From Coriobacteriia bacterium (GTDB taxonomy: Bacteria; Actinomycetota; Coriobacteriia; Anaerosomatales; Anaerosomataceae), in assembly GCA_030651765.1 (NCBI GenBank), contig JAUSBY010000003.1, forward strand, positions 62,001 to 126,000: a stretch of DNA of 64,000 nucleotides, in the 5' to 3' direction. Both the position numbers and the translations under genes were made by a program. The notes below the pieces were generated by a model. The model worked only from the letters and a program-made list of their open reading frames with translations, had not been told where the DNA came from and ran no database searches. Shown in pieces: positions 41,901 through 50,514 of the stretch. How positions within the stretch are numbered: position 1 is the stretch's first letter; each line of letters starts with the position of its first letter.

Positions 41901-42330
41901 GTCCGAAGCGGTTCAGCTGGTACTGGCCGACCCCCGGGCGCGCGGAGCAAGCGTGACGCTGGAGGGGGCTCCTTCCCCCATCCCGGTTGCGGTCGACAGC
42001 CGGTTGCTCGTGCGCGCGCTCAGCAACGTGACCATGAATGCGGTAGTACACGGAGGCGCTGGGGTTAACGTGCGCGTGAGTGTCGCCTCCGAGGGAAGCA
42101 CGTGCAGGATCGAGGTGTCCGATGACGGCAAGGGCATTGAGGCGGACAATCTCGACCGTGTCTTCGACCGCTACTACCGCGGCGACCCTGCGCGGGGTGA
42201 TCAAGCCGGAAGCGGACTAGGGCTGCCGATCGCACGAGAGCTTGTCGAGCTCATGGGCGGCACACTCGATGTGGACTCGTCGCCAGGGAGCGGTACGACC
42301 ATCAGTATCGAGTTCGCCACATCCGAGTAA
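38950..42330 (+). CDS. large soluble sensor histidine kinase (PAS/GAF)
   Basis: About 1126 aa with no membrane helix. Two PAS domains (about 15-125 and 155-265; LLPSGAAICDDQGRMLATNP, VAVLADVTEY), then roughly 600 residues of GAF-like repeats, a HisKA helix with the phospho-His in ADISHDLKTPLSAIRAY (near residue 911), and a HATPase domain (NVTMNAVVHGG, DDGKGIEADNLDRVF, GSGLGLPIARELVELMGG). It senses a cytoplasmic signal and should pass phosphate to the regulator at 43496. GTG 38950 has AAAGGG 6 bases upstream; ATG 38959 is possible. Confidence 0.92.
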   Translation: MNPMHAPEVPDDMPPASREAREVSLLEAVGTAVVITDAFARIRFMNGAARTLHGLESDTGYVGAEYGSGFDMFDRQGLPVAEASSPVWQAARGRPVVAETVVVRFTDDETPHLWEYSASLVDADGPSPAVVLTIREIPDAFTDDRKVGGHSASEENLNAQSLDRLLELLPSGAAICDDQGRMLATNPRIEEIWGGMPRSESFDEFGIYRARWADTGTPLLPQDWAMYRAVMFGETCTGELLDIDRFDGGQATILNSAAPIRNERGVIVGAVAVLADVTEYMRRERLERQMVRAIPEILRARSTDVRIGVVAGLMDSMFMGSTVFVSVQEGGGLALTDRSSVRTATLLERHAPDVWDALKSLRARHVPRSTGSRKSSLLIIPVQSGVRAAGCFLTTSDGAWIPELGLDVAQQMVELLPSLFDAPFFDENERQKITSYSFSLAGPLVALLSDEVLGFEEPEWISSRVLELLMEYAEADYGRVVESNEGDSDHSLRALSEIGAEEGVVPIESLGLPAATVTGQTIIVAAGAEAPDSVGYESFASFPFVTDSGSGAITLAWLKSRDSAHMRAGDLALGAAFLGLLLSGSQLRSRLQRAQEAHLFVGAVAAAAASCFDAAGIRDAVANVVKRQFGSDAETHLFRMDSASRLREVAPTFTAAPAVVCDWSEVEGPLASSSTGVLLITPDNNPFCALLPLREGEQAVVAVLQLRGRPIGLMMTVLDGERDVDANMLSLLDAAAREVAEALAVAWYSSTQVRIAMRSRVAEAIEAEVRALSDEDDIIDAAVRTALAALKAEGIAHLRKTHAGWQVACWAGRVDTTSVVNMVDSAVTDVSTGSAILADNDTAVVSSMWIDEELCALVALRTRNQVPFSRDDLELLYRIHVIVSEAIRSLRLAREREALLVARERWLADISHDLKTPLSAIRAYAELLSSTGDTTQDEVRRQGGRILQQASGIQYLIDNLLLVFRIRAKALPVEMTVQDANDVASEAVQLVLADPRARGASVTLEGAPSPIPVAVDSRLLVRALSNVTMNAVVHGGAGVNVRVSVASEGSTCRIEVSDDGKGIEADNLDRVFDRYYRGDPARGDQAGSGLGLPIARELVELMGGTLDVDSSPGSGTTISIEFATSE

Positions 42331-42344
42331 GGCTACGCGGGGGT

Positions 42345-42427
42345 GCCGACGACCGGGCACGGGAGGCCCCGGCCGTCGGCGGGAAGAGGGCCGACGACGG
42401 GGCAGGGGGGAGGGCTCGGTCGTCGGC
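42345..42427. repeat. two tandem hairpin units after the histidine kinase gene
   Basis: Two copies of a 45-base unit, each a stem of GCCGACG.. with ..CGTCGGC (42345-42380 and 42390-42427), separated by GGGAAGAGGG, which also follows the second. Lying between convergent genes, they probably act as terminators; the duplication is unusual. Confidence 0.65.
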
Positions 42428-42442
42428 GGGAAGAGGGCGTGT

Positions 42443-43228
42443 TTACCAGTTGCGCTCCGAACCGTAGTAGTCGTACACGGCACCAAGCCATTCGTCATCG
42501 CCCGTCTCGGGCCAGTCGTCCTTGTCGAACCCCGGTGCATTCTCGAGCTTCTCCTTCGGGACATCCAGTACGAGACGCTCGCTGCCGGCCTCCACTGTCA
42601 TCGCATCCCAGGGGATAGCGAAGAGCTTGTCGCCAAGGCCCAGGAAGCCGCCGAACGACAGCACCGCATACACTACGGTCCCGCCGTTGATGTCGAGCAT
42701 GAGTTCCTTGATGCTCCCGAGGTCTTCGCCCTGTCCGTTCACGACAGGATTTCCCGAGAGAGTGGATGCGGATAGCATCCGGGTGTGCGTCATGGTTCTT
42801 TCAGAATGAGCCATTGTCGTGTCCTCTCTGCTCTTGGTCGTCAGATCAGCGTGTCCTGCATGGCTATGAGTCGAGGTGCTCAGTACGTGTCCACCAGCGT
42901 GTTCTGCACGCCGGAACATCCGTCGATCGGGTGACGGCGGCCATGTGTCCGGGTCGAAGCCCGGAGCCTCCTCCAGAGTCTCCTTCGCGACGTTCATGAC
43001 GAAGTGACGTCGTTCGCCGTCGAGTTGCAACGCCTCCCACGGGACGGCGAAGAACTTCTCGCCAGACCCGAAGATCTCTCCGAACGACAGCACCGCATAC
43101 TCGATGCGTCCACGATCAGGGTCGATCACGAACTCCTCGATGCGGCCGAGATCCTCACCTCTCGCATTCACGACACTGCGTCCGGCCAATGTCTGGCTGC
43201 GAAAGAGCGTTCGAGCACCGCTCGCCAC
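42443..43228 (-). CDS. tandem PRC-barrel protein, possibly two fused genes
   Basis: A 261-aa frame with two PRC-barrel domains: residues 10-95 (LAGRSVVNARGEDLGRIEEFVID, YAVLSFGEIFG, FFAVPWEAL) and 152-240 (LSGNPVVNGQGEDLGSIKELMLD, YAVLSFGGFLG, LFAIPWDAM). Only the second ends with the usual WLGAVYDYYG. The link between them is a poor His-rich stretch. An internal ATG at 42814 (residue 139) has GAGAGG 8 bases upstream, as a separate second gene would. So either one fused protein or two, made from GTG 43228 and ATG 42814. Function unknown, stress-linked in relatives. Confidence 0.75.
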   Translation of the reverse strand: MASGARTLFRSQTLAGRSVVNARGEDLGRIEEFVIDPDRGRIEYAVLSFGEIFGSGEKFFAVPWEALQLDGERRHFVMNVAKETLEEAPGFDPDTWPPSPDRRMFRRAEHAGGHVLSTSTHSHAGHADLTTKSREDTTMAHSERTMTHTRMLSASTLSGNPVVNGQGEDLGSIKELMLDINGGTVVYAVLSFGGFLGLGDKLFAIPWDAMTVEAGSERLVLDVPKEKLENAPGFDKDDWPETGDDEWLGAVYDYYGSERNW

Positions 43229-43495
43229 TGTTCACCACTCCCAATCTTCAATGCTTCACCGCTTTCCGCCGAATGACCGTGTGATCGCTCCAAGTCCGGT
43301 CTCCTGCGGGCATCCACCGCGAGCCAACGCAACACCTCTACTATTCCCGCCGCCGCCGCCTCTCGATGTGACGCTGAGGTGAAGTCGCGTGAAGTCGGAG
43401 CGCGGCATGCTCTGCTGTCTCGTTGAGGCTCGCAACTCCGGAATGGGAACACTCAATCGTGCGGCCAACGTCGAGGACGCAGGAGGAGGGTGTCC

Positions 43496-44311
43496 ATGGA
43501 CGGCGTCCTGATCGTCGAGGATGAGTTCGATATCGCCGACGCCGTTCGCCTGGCGCTGGAGCGAGAAGGCGTGGAGCCTGTGTACATCGCTGACAGCCTC
43601 GCAGCCGGGCGCGATGTGCTTCTTCGCGCGGAGATAGCTGTCGCGATCATCGACATCGGCCTGCCGGACGGAAGCGGACTCGACCTTGCGGTCGAGATGC
43701 GCTCGTCTGGGTCGAACGCCGCGATATTCTTCCTTACCGCCCGCGACTCCGAGGCGGACAGACTTGCCGGATTCGGGGTCGGAGCGGACGACTACATCTC
43801 AAAGCCCTTCAGCCCAATCGAACTCAGCGCACGCGTCCGCGCTTTCTTCAGAAGGTCCCGCACGGCTGCCCAGGACGACAAGACCATCGTTGTCGGGAGA
43901 GTACGCATCGGCGCGCAGTCCGGGACTATCGAGGTCGACGGTGAGCCCGTGGCGCTCCCTGCGCTCGAGTTCAAGCTGCTGCGGTTTCTTGCGGAGCACC
44001 GCGGCATGGCTTTCACGCCTGCGGATCTCTACGAGAAGGTCTGGGCCGCCGCCGCGCTTGGCCAAGCGGATGAGAATAACGTCCGGGTCCACGTACGGCG
44101 GCTGCGGGAGCGCATCGAGGCCGATCCGTCGCATCCCGAACTCCTGATGACGGTGCGGGGTCTTGGTTATCGGTTCGACGAGCCTCCACGCGGAGGTGAA
44201 TTCAGCGTCGGCAGCGCGTGGGAGCAGCACGAGGACGCCGATGCCCGACGCGAAAGTCGAGACCACGAGGACGAGAAGGTCGAAGATGGCACGTGGCGGC
44301 ACGAGGACTGA
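43496..44311 (+). CDS. OmpR-family response regulator
   Basis: A 271-aa regulator. Receiver domain: VLIVEDEFD, phospho-acceptor Asp in AIIDIGLPDGSG, Thr in FFLTARDS, Lys in YISKPFSP. DNA-binding winged helix: LPALEFKLLRFLAEHRG, LYEKVWAAAALGQADENNVRVHVRRLRERIE and VRGLGYRFDEP. The tail of about 45 residues after the winged helix is long and charged (EQHEDADARRESRDHEDEKVED), not normal for the family. ATG 43496 has AGGAGG 9 bases upstream. Likely partner of the kinase at 38950. Confidence 0.93.
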   Translation: MDGVLIVEDEFDIADAVRLALEREGVEPVYIADSLAAGRDVLLRAEIAVAIIDIGLPDGSGLDLAVEMRSSGSNAAIFFLTARDSEADRLAGFGVGADDYISKPFSPIELSARVRAFFRRSRTAAQDDKTIVVGRVRIGAQSGTIEVDGEPVALPALEFKLLRFLAEHRGMAFTPADLYEKVWAAAALGQADENNVRVHVRRLRERIEADPSHPELLMTVRGLGYRFDEPPRGGEFSVGSAWEQHEDADARRESRDHEDEKVEDGTWRHED

Positions 44312-44333
44312 AGCCGGGGGAGCAGGGCGCTGA

Positions 44334-45344
44334 TCACGCCTTCGCTGATCGGCGCCTCCACATCATTGCTGCCATCCCCACGACCACAGCGGCAAGTCCT
44401 GCGAGCACGAGGTAGTCGATCCACGTATCAAGAGGTCCGAAGAGCGCCCCGGCGAAGCGGGCAGCGCTCTCTTCAGATGCCGAGAACGCCGAACGCATGA
44501 GAGCCTCGATTCGTACGGTCTCTTGCTCGGCGGCGACCCGCGCGATCCCCCCGCCGACGACGAGCGAGATCCCTACACCGAACAGAGCGTGCCATGCTCG
44601 AGGGGCTGCTACGAACGAGAGAAGGAGCGCAACCGCCGTCGCCCACGGCACGTACGGGCGCGCGCGGTCGAGGATTCGCATGAACTCGAGTCTGTCTGCT
44701 ATGAGTTCCGCGTTGAACACGGCCACCCGCATCTGACGGACAGAGTCAGGGACGAGGCTCGTGATGAGGCGTCGCACGAGGCGGTTCTCGGTTTGCTCGG
44801 CGAGCAGATCGACATAGGGCCCGAGCGAGACGCGTATCACGGCGCCCTCGGCGATGGATTCCCCACCGGTTGCACGGACGGCGCCGACAAGTCCGATATG
44901 CCACCGACGCATCTCATCGAGCCACAGGTTCGCGAAGGTGTCGGTTCTCACCGCGGCCTCGACCGTTTGGCGGACGAGCGAGTCGAAACCGGCTGCGAGT
45001 TGTTCGACCAGGGGAAGGTCGAGGCCCGGAGCGACCGAGTCTGTGATCTGGTCGATATCGATGGCGTCCAGGACGGCGTCGGAGATCGCAGCCGAGGCCT
45101 GCGTCCGTACACCGTCATCGCGCACAACGGGTTCGATGGCTGTCATGAAGGTCGGTGTGTCGAGCAGTACCGTGTTCGCCCAGTACGCGGCCACCGAGCC
45201 GTAGGCGCACGCGGCCGCCACGACGACGAGTAGCACGACCAGCGCCCGCCGCAACGGGAGAAGACCCTCGTGGCCTTGTGGGCGTTTCACGTACGGCTCC
45301 TTGGTCACGTGAATCTGCGAGGTCGTCACATCCACGGCGCACAT
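44334..45344 (-). CDS. integral membrane protein of unknown function
   Basis: A 336-aa protein: one N-terminal membrane helix (ALVVLLVVVAAACAYGSVAAY), a 170-residue outside region (TPTFMTAIEPVVRDDGVRTQASAAISDAVLD) and three C-terminal helices. The pattern of a signal-anchor followed by a VxxDPxV-like stretch is common in actinobacterial membrane proteins without known role. ATG 45344 has GGAGG 9 bases upstream. Convergent with the response regulator gene (22-base gap). Confidence 0.72.
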   Translation of the reverse strand: MCAVDVTTSQIHVTKEPYVKRPQGHEGLLPLRRALVVLLVVVAAACAYGSVAAYWANTVLLDTPTFMTAIEPVVRDDGVRTQASAAISDAVLDAIDIDQITDSVAPGLDLPLVEQLAAGFDSLVRQTVEAAVRTDTFANLWLDEMRRWHIGLVGAVRATGGESIAEGAVIRVSLGPYVDLLAEQTENRLVRRLITSLVPDSVRQMRVAVFNAELIADRLEFMRILDRARPYVPWATAVALLLSFVAAPRAWHALFGVGISLVVGGGIARVAAEQETVRIEALMRSAFSASEESAARFAGALFGPLDTWIDYLVLAGLAAVVVGMAAMMWRRRSAKA

Positions 45345-45548
45345 GGTGTATACCCTCCGACCACCCCTGGCCCCGAGGGACACGAGTCATGGCTCATCAT
45401 GGTTCAAGGTGTAGCTGGAACCCCTCTCGGCGTGGCCCTTGGACTCCTGCCGCAGCCTCGGGCCGCCGAAGTGCTGCGTCCCACGCCAAGCTCGAGTTGC
45501 CGATGCGCTCGGCTCGGGAGTACAGTCGGCCGGGAGGGGGTTGAGCGG

Positions 45549-46355
45549 ATGCATCGCTTCGGGGTGGCAGTCCTCGCTTGCGTGGTCGTCGTCTCAATCG
45601 GCGGATGCTCGGCTTCACCGGCCTCGACTGCGCCCGCCGAGCTGCCGATCCTCGTCCTGGATCCCGAGGAGCCTGATCCTGAGGCTCTCGCCGCGCGGTT
45701 TCTCGGCGGTGGGCTGTCGCCGCAGGAGGGCGTCACTCCCGATGACACGCGTGCGATGTTCGCGTGCGGGGACGAGGCGGTCTGGATCGAGCCGGGCGAG
45801 CTCACGTACCTTGCCGGGGAGCCGCGCGAGCCCGTGACCATCACGCTCGATGAAGCACGCGGCATCGCGCTGGAGTTCCTGAACGACACCATCGGGCTTC
45901 CGGATGACGTGGTGCAGGTCGAAAGGGTAGGCGCAGTCATGGCCGAGGAACTCGATTCCTCCGGCCCGGGTACGCCGTACTCGTACAGCATCGAGTGGCA
46001 ACGAGTGATTGACGGCGTGCCGGTTGCCGGAGCGCAATGGATTCGGGTGGAGGTCTGCGAGAGCGGCGTGGTCTCGCAGCTGCATCGGCGGTGGCACCGG
46101 GTCGTCTCGGAGGGCGAGGTCATTCGTTTGCAGCCGCCAGTCGAGATCATCGACATCGCCGCCGGCCTCAAGGGCGGCTCGTGTCCCGACCACTCCGCCG
46201 AGCCGACGGCGGAGGACGTCGCGGCTGCGCGGCTCGTCTATCATGTGCCGTTCACGGGCGATCAGCACCTGATGATACCTGCGTGGGAGGTCACCGCGAG
46301 TGATGGCGAGCAGTACTACTTCCATGCCGGAACCGGCGCTGCCCTGGACTGGTGA
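45549..46355 (+). CDS. secreted lipoprotein of unknown function
   Basis: A 268-aa protein with a lipoprotein signal (VVVSIGGC at residues 13-20). The mature part has an ITLDEARGIALEFLNDTIG helix, then VIDGVPVAGAQWIRVEV and a C-terminal LVYHVPF..HLMIPAWEVTASDGEQYYFHAGTGA. The order of a short helix, beta sheet and a final Ala-Trp-Glu-Val strand recalls YycI/PepSY-like extracytoplasmic domains, but I cannot assign a family. GGAGG lies 8-12 bases before the ATG. Confidence 0.7.
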   Translation: MHRFGVAVLACVVVVSIGGCSASPASTAPAELPILVLDPEEPDPEALAARFLGGGLSPQEGVTPDDTRAMFACGDEAVWIEPGELTYLAGEPREPVTITLDEARGIALEFLNDTIGLPDDVVQVERVGAVMAEELDSSGPGTPYSYSIEWQRVIDGVPVAGAQWIRVEVCESGVVSQLHRRWHRVVSEGEVIRLQPPVEIIDIAAGLKGGSCPDHSAEPTAEDVAAARLVYHVPFTGDQHLMIPAWEVTASDGEQYYFHAGTGAALDW

Positions 46356-46868
46356 CGCGTTCCGGCAACGTGCGTTGTGATGGCCGGGCGAGCCTCCGGC
46401 CGCCGGATGGCCGCAGCCCGTATGTTAGGGTAAGGGTAGCTCTTCTACTCTCGTCTCCTTACGGGGGTGTAGCGCATCGTAGTCAGGAACAGGCTTCCGC
46501 TCGCCGCGTGTTCCTCGCCCCTTCCTCCACGCGAAGTGGGCGGCTTCGAGTCGTACGTGCAACTACCTGAGCCGTTGCCGAGTATCGGCGAGTCGGCAGC
46601 GACGACGTATCTCCACCGCTGGAGGGCAACGCGCCGCGACTGTCGGCCCAGGGCTCTTCATCTGGGGCGCGTCTGGATCAGGTTCGTCATCATAGGCATC
46701 CCGCCTCCCGTGATCTGCTAGGTCCCGGGCGATCGCTCCGCAGACCGGGGCGTTCTGCCACCCACGGGCGCGCCCGTGCGTATCCCGCCGGCACACAGGA
46801 CCGAACCACCCGTGATCGTCGGTGCGCGTCCTGATATGTCGTCGACCTGGGAATCGAGGTGGGGTCAC
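46356..46868. other. 513-base region with no supported gene
   Basis: No frame with a ribosome site and a protein-like composition was found on either strand. The DNA lacks an obvious terminator. It must carry the promoter of the YCF48 gene at 46869; I saw no recognisable riboswitch motif. Confidence 0.5.
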
Positions 46869-47960
46869 ATGACCTTTCTCCCGCGAACGAACGTCAGACT
46901 GCACCGCTGTTGTACGTGCGGGAGGACATGGCTGCTGGCCGCCGTGGTGCTCGCACTACTGGTTGCCGGGGCTACCGGATGTCGTGCCGAGGATCCGGCC
47001 GAGCCGGAACCGGATACCGACGTGTCGGTGGAGCCTCCCGCTGACGAGCCGGTCGAGCCCGTGTGGCAAGAACAGGTCTCGGGTGTGTCCGACAGACTGA
47101 ACGATGTCATGTTCGTCGACCCGCAGGTGGGCTGGGCGGTAGGCGGAGACAGCAGAGGTGTCATTCTCGGCACGAGTGACGGCGGCGACACCTGGGCCGA
47201 GGTACACGTTCAAGACAGGTACCCTTTCGAAGCCGTGCACTTCATCGATGCCCGCACCGGGTGGGCCGTCCACCAGGGTGACGGGGAGAGCGACATAGTC
47301 AGGACCGCCGACGGTGGGCAGACCTGGACCGCGCAGACGAGCGGCTCGATCCGCTCCGCGAACGACATCTTCTTCGCGGACGCCGATCATGGATGGATCG
47401 TGACCACGGCCGCTCAGATCTGGGCCACGACGGACGGGGGGTCCACCTGGATCCAGCAGGAGTCCGGAGCCGAGGGCCTGGCGAGCCACCTGTACGACGT
47501 CCACTTCGTGGATGCGCAGATGGGATGGGCCGTGGGCTGGGACGGTGACGGAGTCATCGTCGCCACCACCGATGGCGGTGTGACATGGACCCGTCAGGAT
47601 CCCCCCGTGGAGTTCCTGAAGGCGATCTTCTTCGCAGACGCCCTTAACGGATGGGCGGCAGGTAACGACGGTGTCGTGGTCACAACCGACGGCGGTCAGA
47701 CGTGGACAGCACAGGACGCGGGTAGCCGCACGCTTGAGGACGTCTTCTTCGCAGACGCACAGAGCGGATGGGCCGTGGGCGCCGGGAGCATCGTCCTTTC
47801 AACGGCCGATGGAGGCGCCACCTGGAATCAGGAGCGCGATGGTGGTGGTGGAGCGCCAATCCTGTACGGGGTGCATTTCCTGGATGCCGAGCATGGCTGG
47901 GTCGTCGGCGCCGATGGCGTCATCCTGCACTTCGGGATCCCGGCAGGCGCTGAAGACTAG
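46869..47960 (+). CDS. YCF48-type beta-propeller lipoprotein
   Basis: A 363-aa protein. A basic start and hydrophobic stretch end in a lipobox-like VAGATGC (about residue 38), then an acidic linker (EPDTDVSVEPPADEPVEP). The rest is about seven repeats of the form [V/I]xFxDxxxGWAVG...[G/S]xDGGxTW, the YCF48/BNR-like propeller repeat. In plants and cyanobacteria YCF48 helps photosystem assembly; bacterial surface versions are unassigned. GAGGTG is 7 bases before the ATG. It precedes a paralogue with CWB2 domains. Confidence 0.85.
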   Translation: MTFLPRTNVRLHRCCTCGRTWLLAAVVLALLVAGATGCRAEDPAEPEPDTDVSVEPPADEPVEPVWQEQVSGVSDRLNDVMFVDPQVGWAVGGDSRGVILGTSDGGDTWAEVHVQDRYPFEAVHFIDARTGWAVHQGDGESDIVRTADGGQTWTAQTSGSIRSANDIFFADADHGWIVTTAAQIWATTDGGSTWIQQESGAEGLASHLYDVHFVDAQMGWAVGWDGDGVIVATTDGGVTWTRQDPPVEFLKAIFFADALNGWAAGNDGVVVTTDGGQTWTAQDAGSRTLEDVFFADAQSGWAVGAGSIVLSTADGGATWNQERDGGGGAPILYGVHFLDAEHGWVVGADGVILHFGIPAGAED

Positions 47961-47995
47961 GTGATACGGATCAGATGGATCGACCGAACGATGGG

Positions 47996-48012
47996 TGCGG
48001 CTGTAAGCCGCA
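47996..48012 (+). promoter_or_regulatory. leader hairpin before the YCF48-CWB2 gene
   Basis: TGCGGCT-GTA-AGCCGCA, a perfect 7-bp stem with a 3-nt loop, placed just before the AGGAGG ribosome site. It could affect translation or mRNA stability. Confidence 0.35.
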
Positions 48013-48030
48013 TCAGAAGGAGGGATGATC

Positions 48031-49980
48031 ATGGTAGCCAGGCTCAGAAGGACGATAGCGCTGTCTCTGTCGGCGGTGCTGGTGCTGACGTTTGCGGGGC
48101 TCCCGGCTGCGCAAGCGGTCACGGATCCCGCGCCGCTGGATGTACGCGCAGCAGGGTGGTCTCTACAGGACTCGGGAGTCAGTGTTCCCCTTGGCAGCGT
48201 GTACTTCATCGACGAGAGCACCGGTTGGATGACCGGAGGCAACGGCACGCTCCGCAAGACCACGAACGGTGGTGAGAGTTGGTCCGCACGGAACACGGGA
48301 ACATCGGTGGCGCTTTCGGGCGTGTTCTTTCTGGATGCGAACACCGGATGGATCGTGGGTGACGGGGGCACCATCCTGAAGTCGATCGACGGAGGCGTCA
48401 GCTGGACGCCGCAGACATCGGGCACGAGCAAGAACCTGTGGGGGGTTCAGTTCGTCGACGAGAACACCGGCTGGGCGGTGGGCATCCCCGGCGGGTACGG
48501 TCCTCCGCCTCCCGGTGAGTTCAGCCCTATTCTGCGGACCACCGATGGCGGTGAGACGTGGACGAATCACGGTGACATAGCGCACCAGAGCTTGCAGACC
48601 ATGTTCTTCATCGACGCGACCACCGGTTGGGCAGCTGGCAACGGCACGCTCATCCGCTCGACCGACGGGGGCGTCACCTGGGAAGACATCAGGCCGGACG
48701 ACACATGGCGACTGTACTGGGCACCCCATTTCGTGGATGCCAACACCGGTTGGGTCGTCGGTGACAACGGACTCATCATGCGCACCACCGACGGTGGCGG
48801 CAACTGGGAGTTCCAGGACTCGGGTGTCTCTACTGAGCTCATCGACGTGTACTTTGTGGATGCCAACACCGGCTGGGTGTCGGGCAACGGCGGGCTCATC
48901 CTCGCCACGGACGATGGTGGCGACACGTGGGTGGTCCAGCACTACGGTGGAACGCGGTACCTGCGCGATCTGTACTTCGTGGGCGCGAACACGGGCTGGG
49001 GAGTAGGTGCCGGCGGACATGTGGTCGCTTACCGGTGGCCGCTTCCTCCGGTTGAGTCGCTGGAAGGCGAGGACCGTTACGCCACCGCTGTGGATGTGTC
49101 GCGGCGGGCCTTCCCGATCGGCGCGGAGACCGTCGTGATCGCCACGGGCGCCAACTGGCCCGATGCACTCGGCGGCACAGCACTGGCGGGAGCATTGAAT
49201 GGACCCGTCCTGCTTGTCGGTACAGACGTCATTCCGTCTGTCGTGACGCAGGAGATAGACCGTCTTGGGGTGACGAACGCAATCATCCTCGGCGGCACAG
49301 TGGCGGTCGGAGATGCGGTCGAGGGTGCTCTCGAAGCGATGCTCGGCGAGAGCAACGTTGAGCGCATCAAGGGAGCTGACAGGTACGAGACTGCCAACGC
49401 CGTTGCGCTGCGCGTGATCGCGGAGCTCGGCGTGGACTACGACGGTATGGCGTTCGTGGCCACCGGCGGCGACTTCCCCGACGCCCTGGCGGCGGCGCCG
49501 CTTGCCGCCAGACAGCACTGGCCGCTGTTTCTCGCTCACCCTGTGACCGGACTCTCCGCTGGTACGAAGGCCGCCATGGCCGACGTGACCGATGCCATCG
49601 TGCTCGGTGGAACCGCGGCCGTCTCATCGGTCACGGCGACTCAACTTGCGACGGAGCTGTCCGGCACCGTTGAGCGCTTGTGGGGCGAGGACCGCTATGC
49701 CACCGCTGTGGCGGTGGCAACGTACGCCGTTGACGAGCAGGGCCACGATTGGGATCGCGTAGGCATCACCACCGGCATGAACTTCCCGGACGCGCTTGCG
49801 GGTGGTGTGGCCCAGGGCAAGATGAACTCCGTCATGCTGCTCACACGACCGACGCTGCTCGATGCGTACACAGCCGCGGCGCTCGCGGCGCACAAGGCGG
49901 AGATCGATAGTGTCACGTTCTTTGGTGGTGCGAACGCGGTGACGCAAGGCGTTCGAGATGAGGTCGCCGCGGTCTTGGAG
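48031..49980 (+). CDS. surface protein with YCF48 propeller and three CWB2 domains
   Basis: A 649-650-aa protein ending at the TAG at 49981. A signal peptide (to about 30, AQA) is followed by seven to eight YCF48 repeats (DxNTGWxVGxxG...TTDGGxTW, residues 45-330), then three cell-wall-binding type 2 domains starting at GEDRYATAVDVSRR, ADRYETANAVALR and EDRYATAVAVATY, each with an x-NWPDALxG or FPDALA motif and ILGG..AV. CWB2 triplets anchor S-layer-like proteins to wall polymers. ATG 48031 has GGAGG 7 bases upstream. Propeller plus CWB2 is a surface adhesin-like layout; its ligand is unknown. Confidence 0.93.
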
Positions 49981-50202
49981 TAGACACCGGAAGGCGAAAC
50001 AGCACACGCCGTTGGTTCTGCGACGGAAAAGGGTGAGGTCCGTCGGCTCTGCGCTGCGCAGGAGGCGTCCCACGGGATGAGCTCCGCCAGCCGCTTGAGA
50101 ATGACCCGCGCTCGGTGGCAGCCGATGGCTTCGCCGGGACGATCGAGGGGAGTGGGTACGTACATAGGTATCGTTCACATGATGTCACCAAAGGAGTCCG
50201 AC

Positions 50203-50514
50203 ATGGCGCGCGAATCGACCTGGCGACCCCACAGCACCCACGGCAAGCTGTCGCCCGCCCGGGAAGCGGCGCTTCCTGAGTCGGCGTTCGCGTTCCCGTC
50301 ACACCGAATGCTACCGCTGACCGATGAGGGTTCTGTGCGGGGCGCTATCGAGAACTTCGCGGAGGTCGAGGGCGCATCTGACGAAGACCACGAGATCGCC
50401 TTTGCCAACATCCAGCGCGCCGCTGGTTTCTATCGCGTGCCCATGACCGAGACGGACTGGCGGCAGCTCGGTACCCGCCAGGTGAAGCCGGGCTACGAGC
50501 GCGAGCGCACGTAG
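50203..50514 (+). CDS. DUF6582-like small protein
   Basis: A 103-aa soluble protein. LPESAFAFPSHRMLPLTDEGSVRGAIENFAEV is the conserved core of a family (DUF6582-like) seen in phage and chromosomal contexts, of unknown role. AAGGAG is 6 bases before the ATG. Its TAG stop (50512-50514) lies in the same frame as the CWB2 fragment that follows at once, so readthrough would make a fused protein. Confidence 0.72.
   Translation: MARESTWRPHSTHGKLSPAREAALPESAFAFPSHRMLPLTDEGSVRGAIENFAEVEGASDEDHEIAFANIQRAAGFYRVPMTETDWRQLGTRQVKPGYERERT

Noticed and set aside
46356-46868. Possible riboswitch upstream of surface protein genes
   Set aside because: I looked for c-di-GMP-I and other conserved cores and found no matching motif. 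Small frames here lack ribosome sites.
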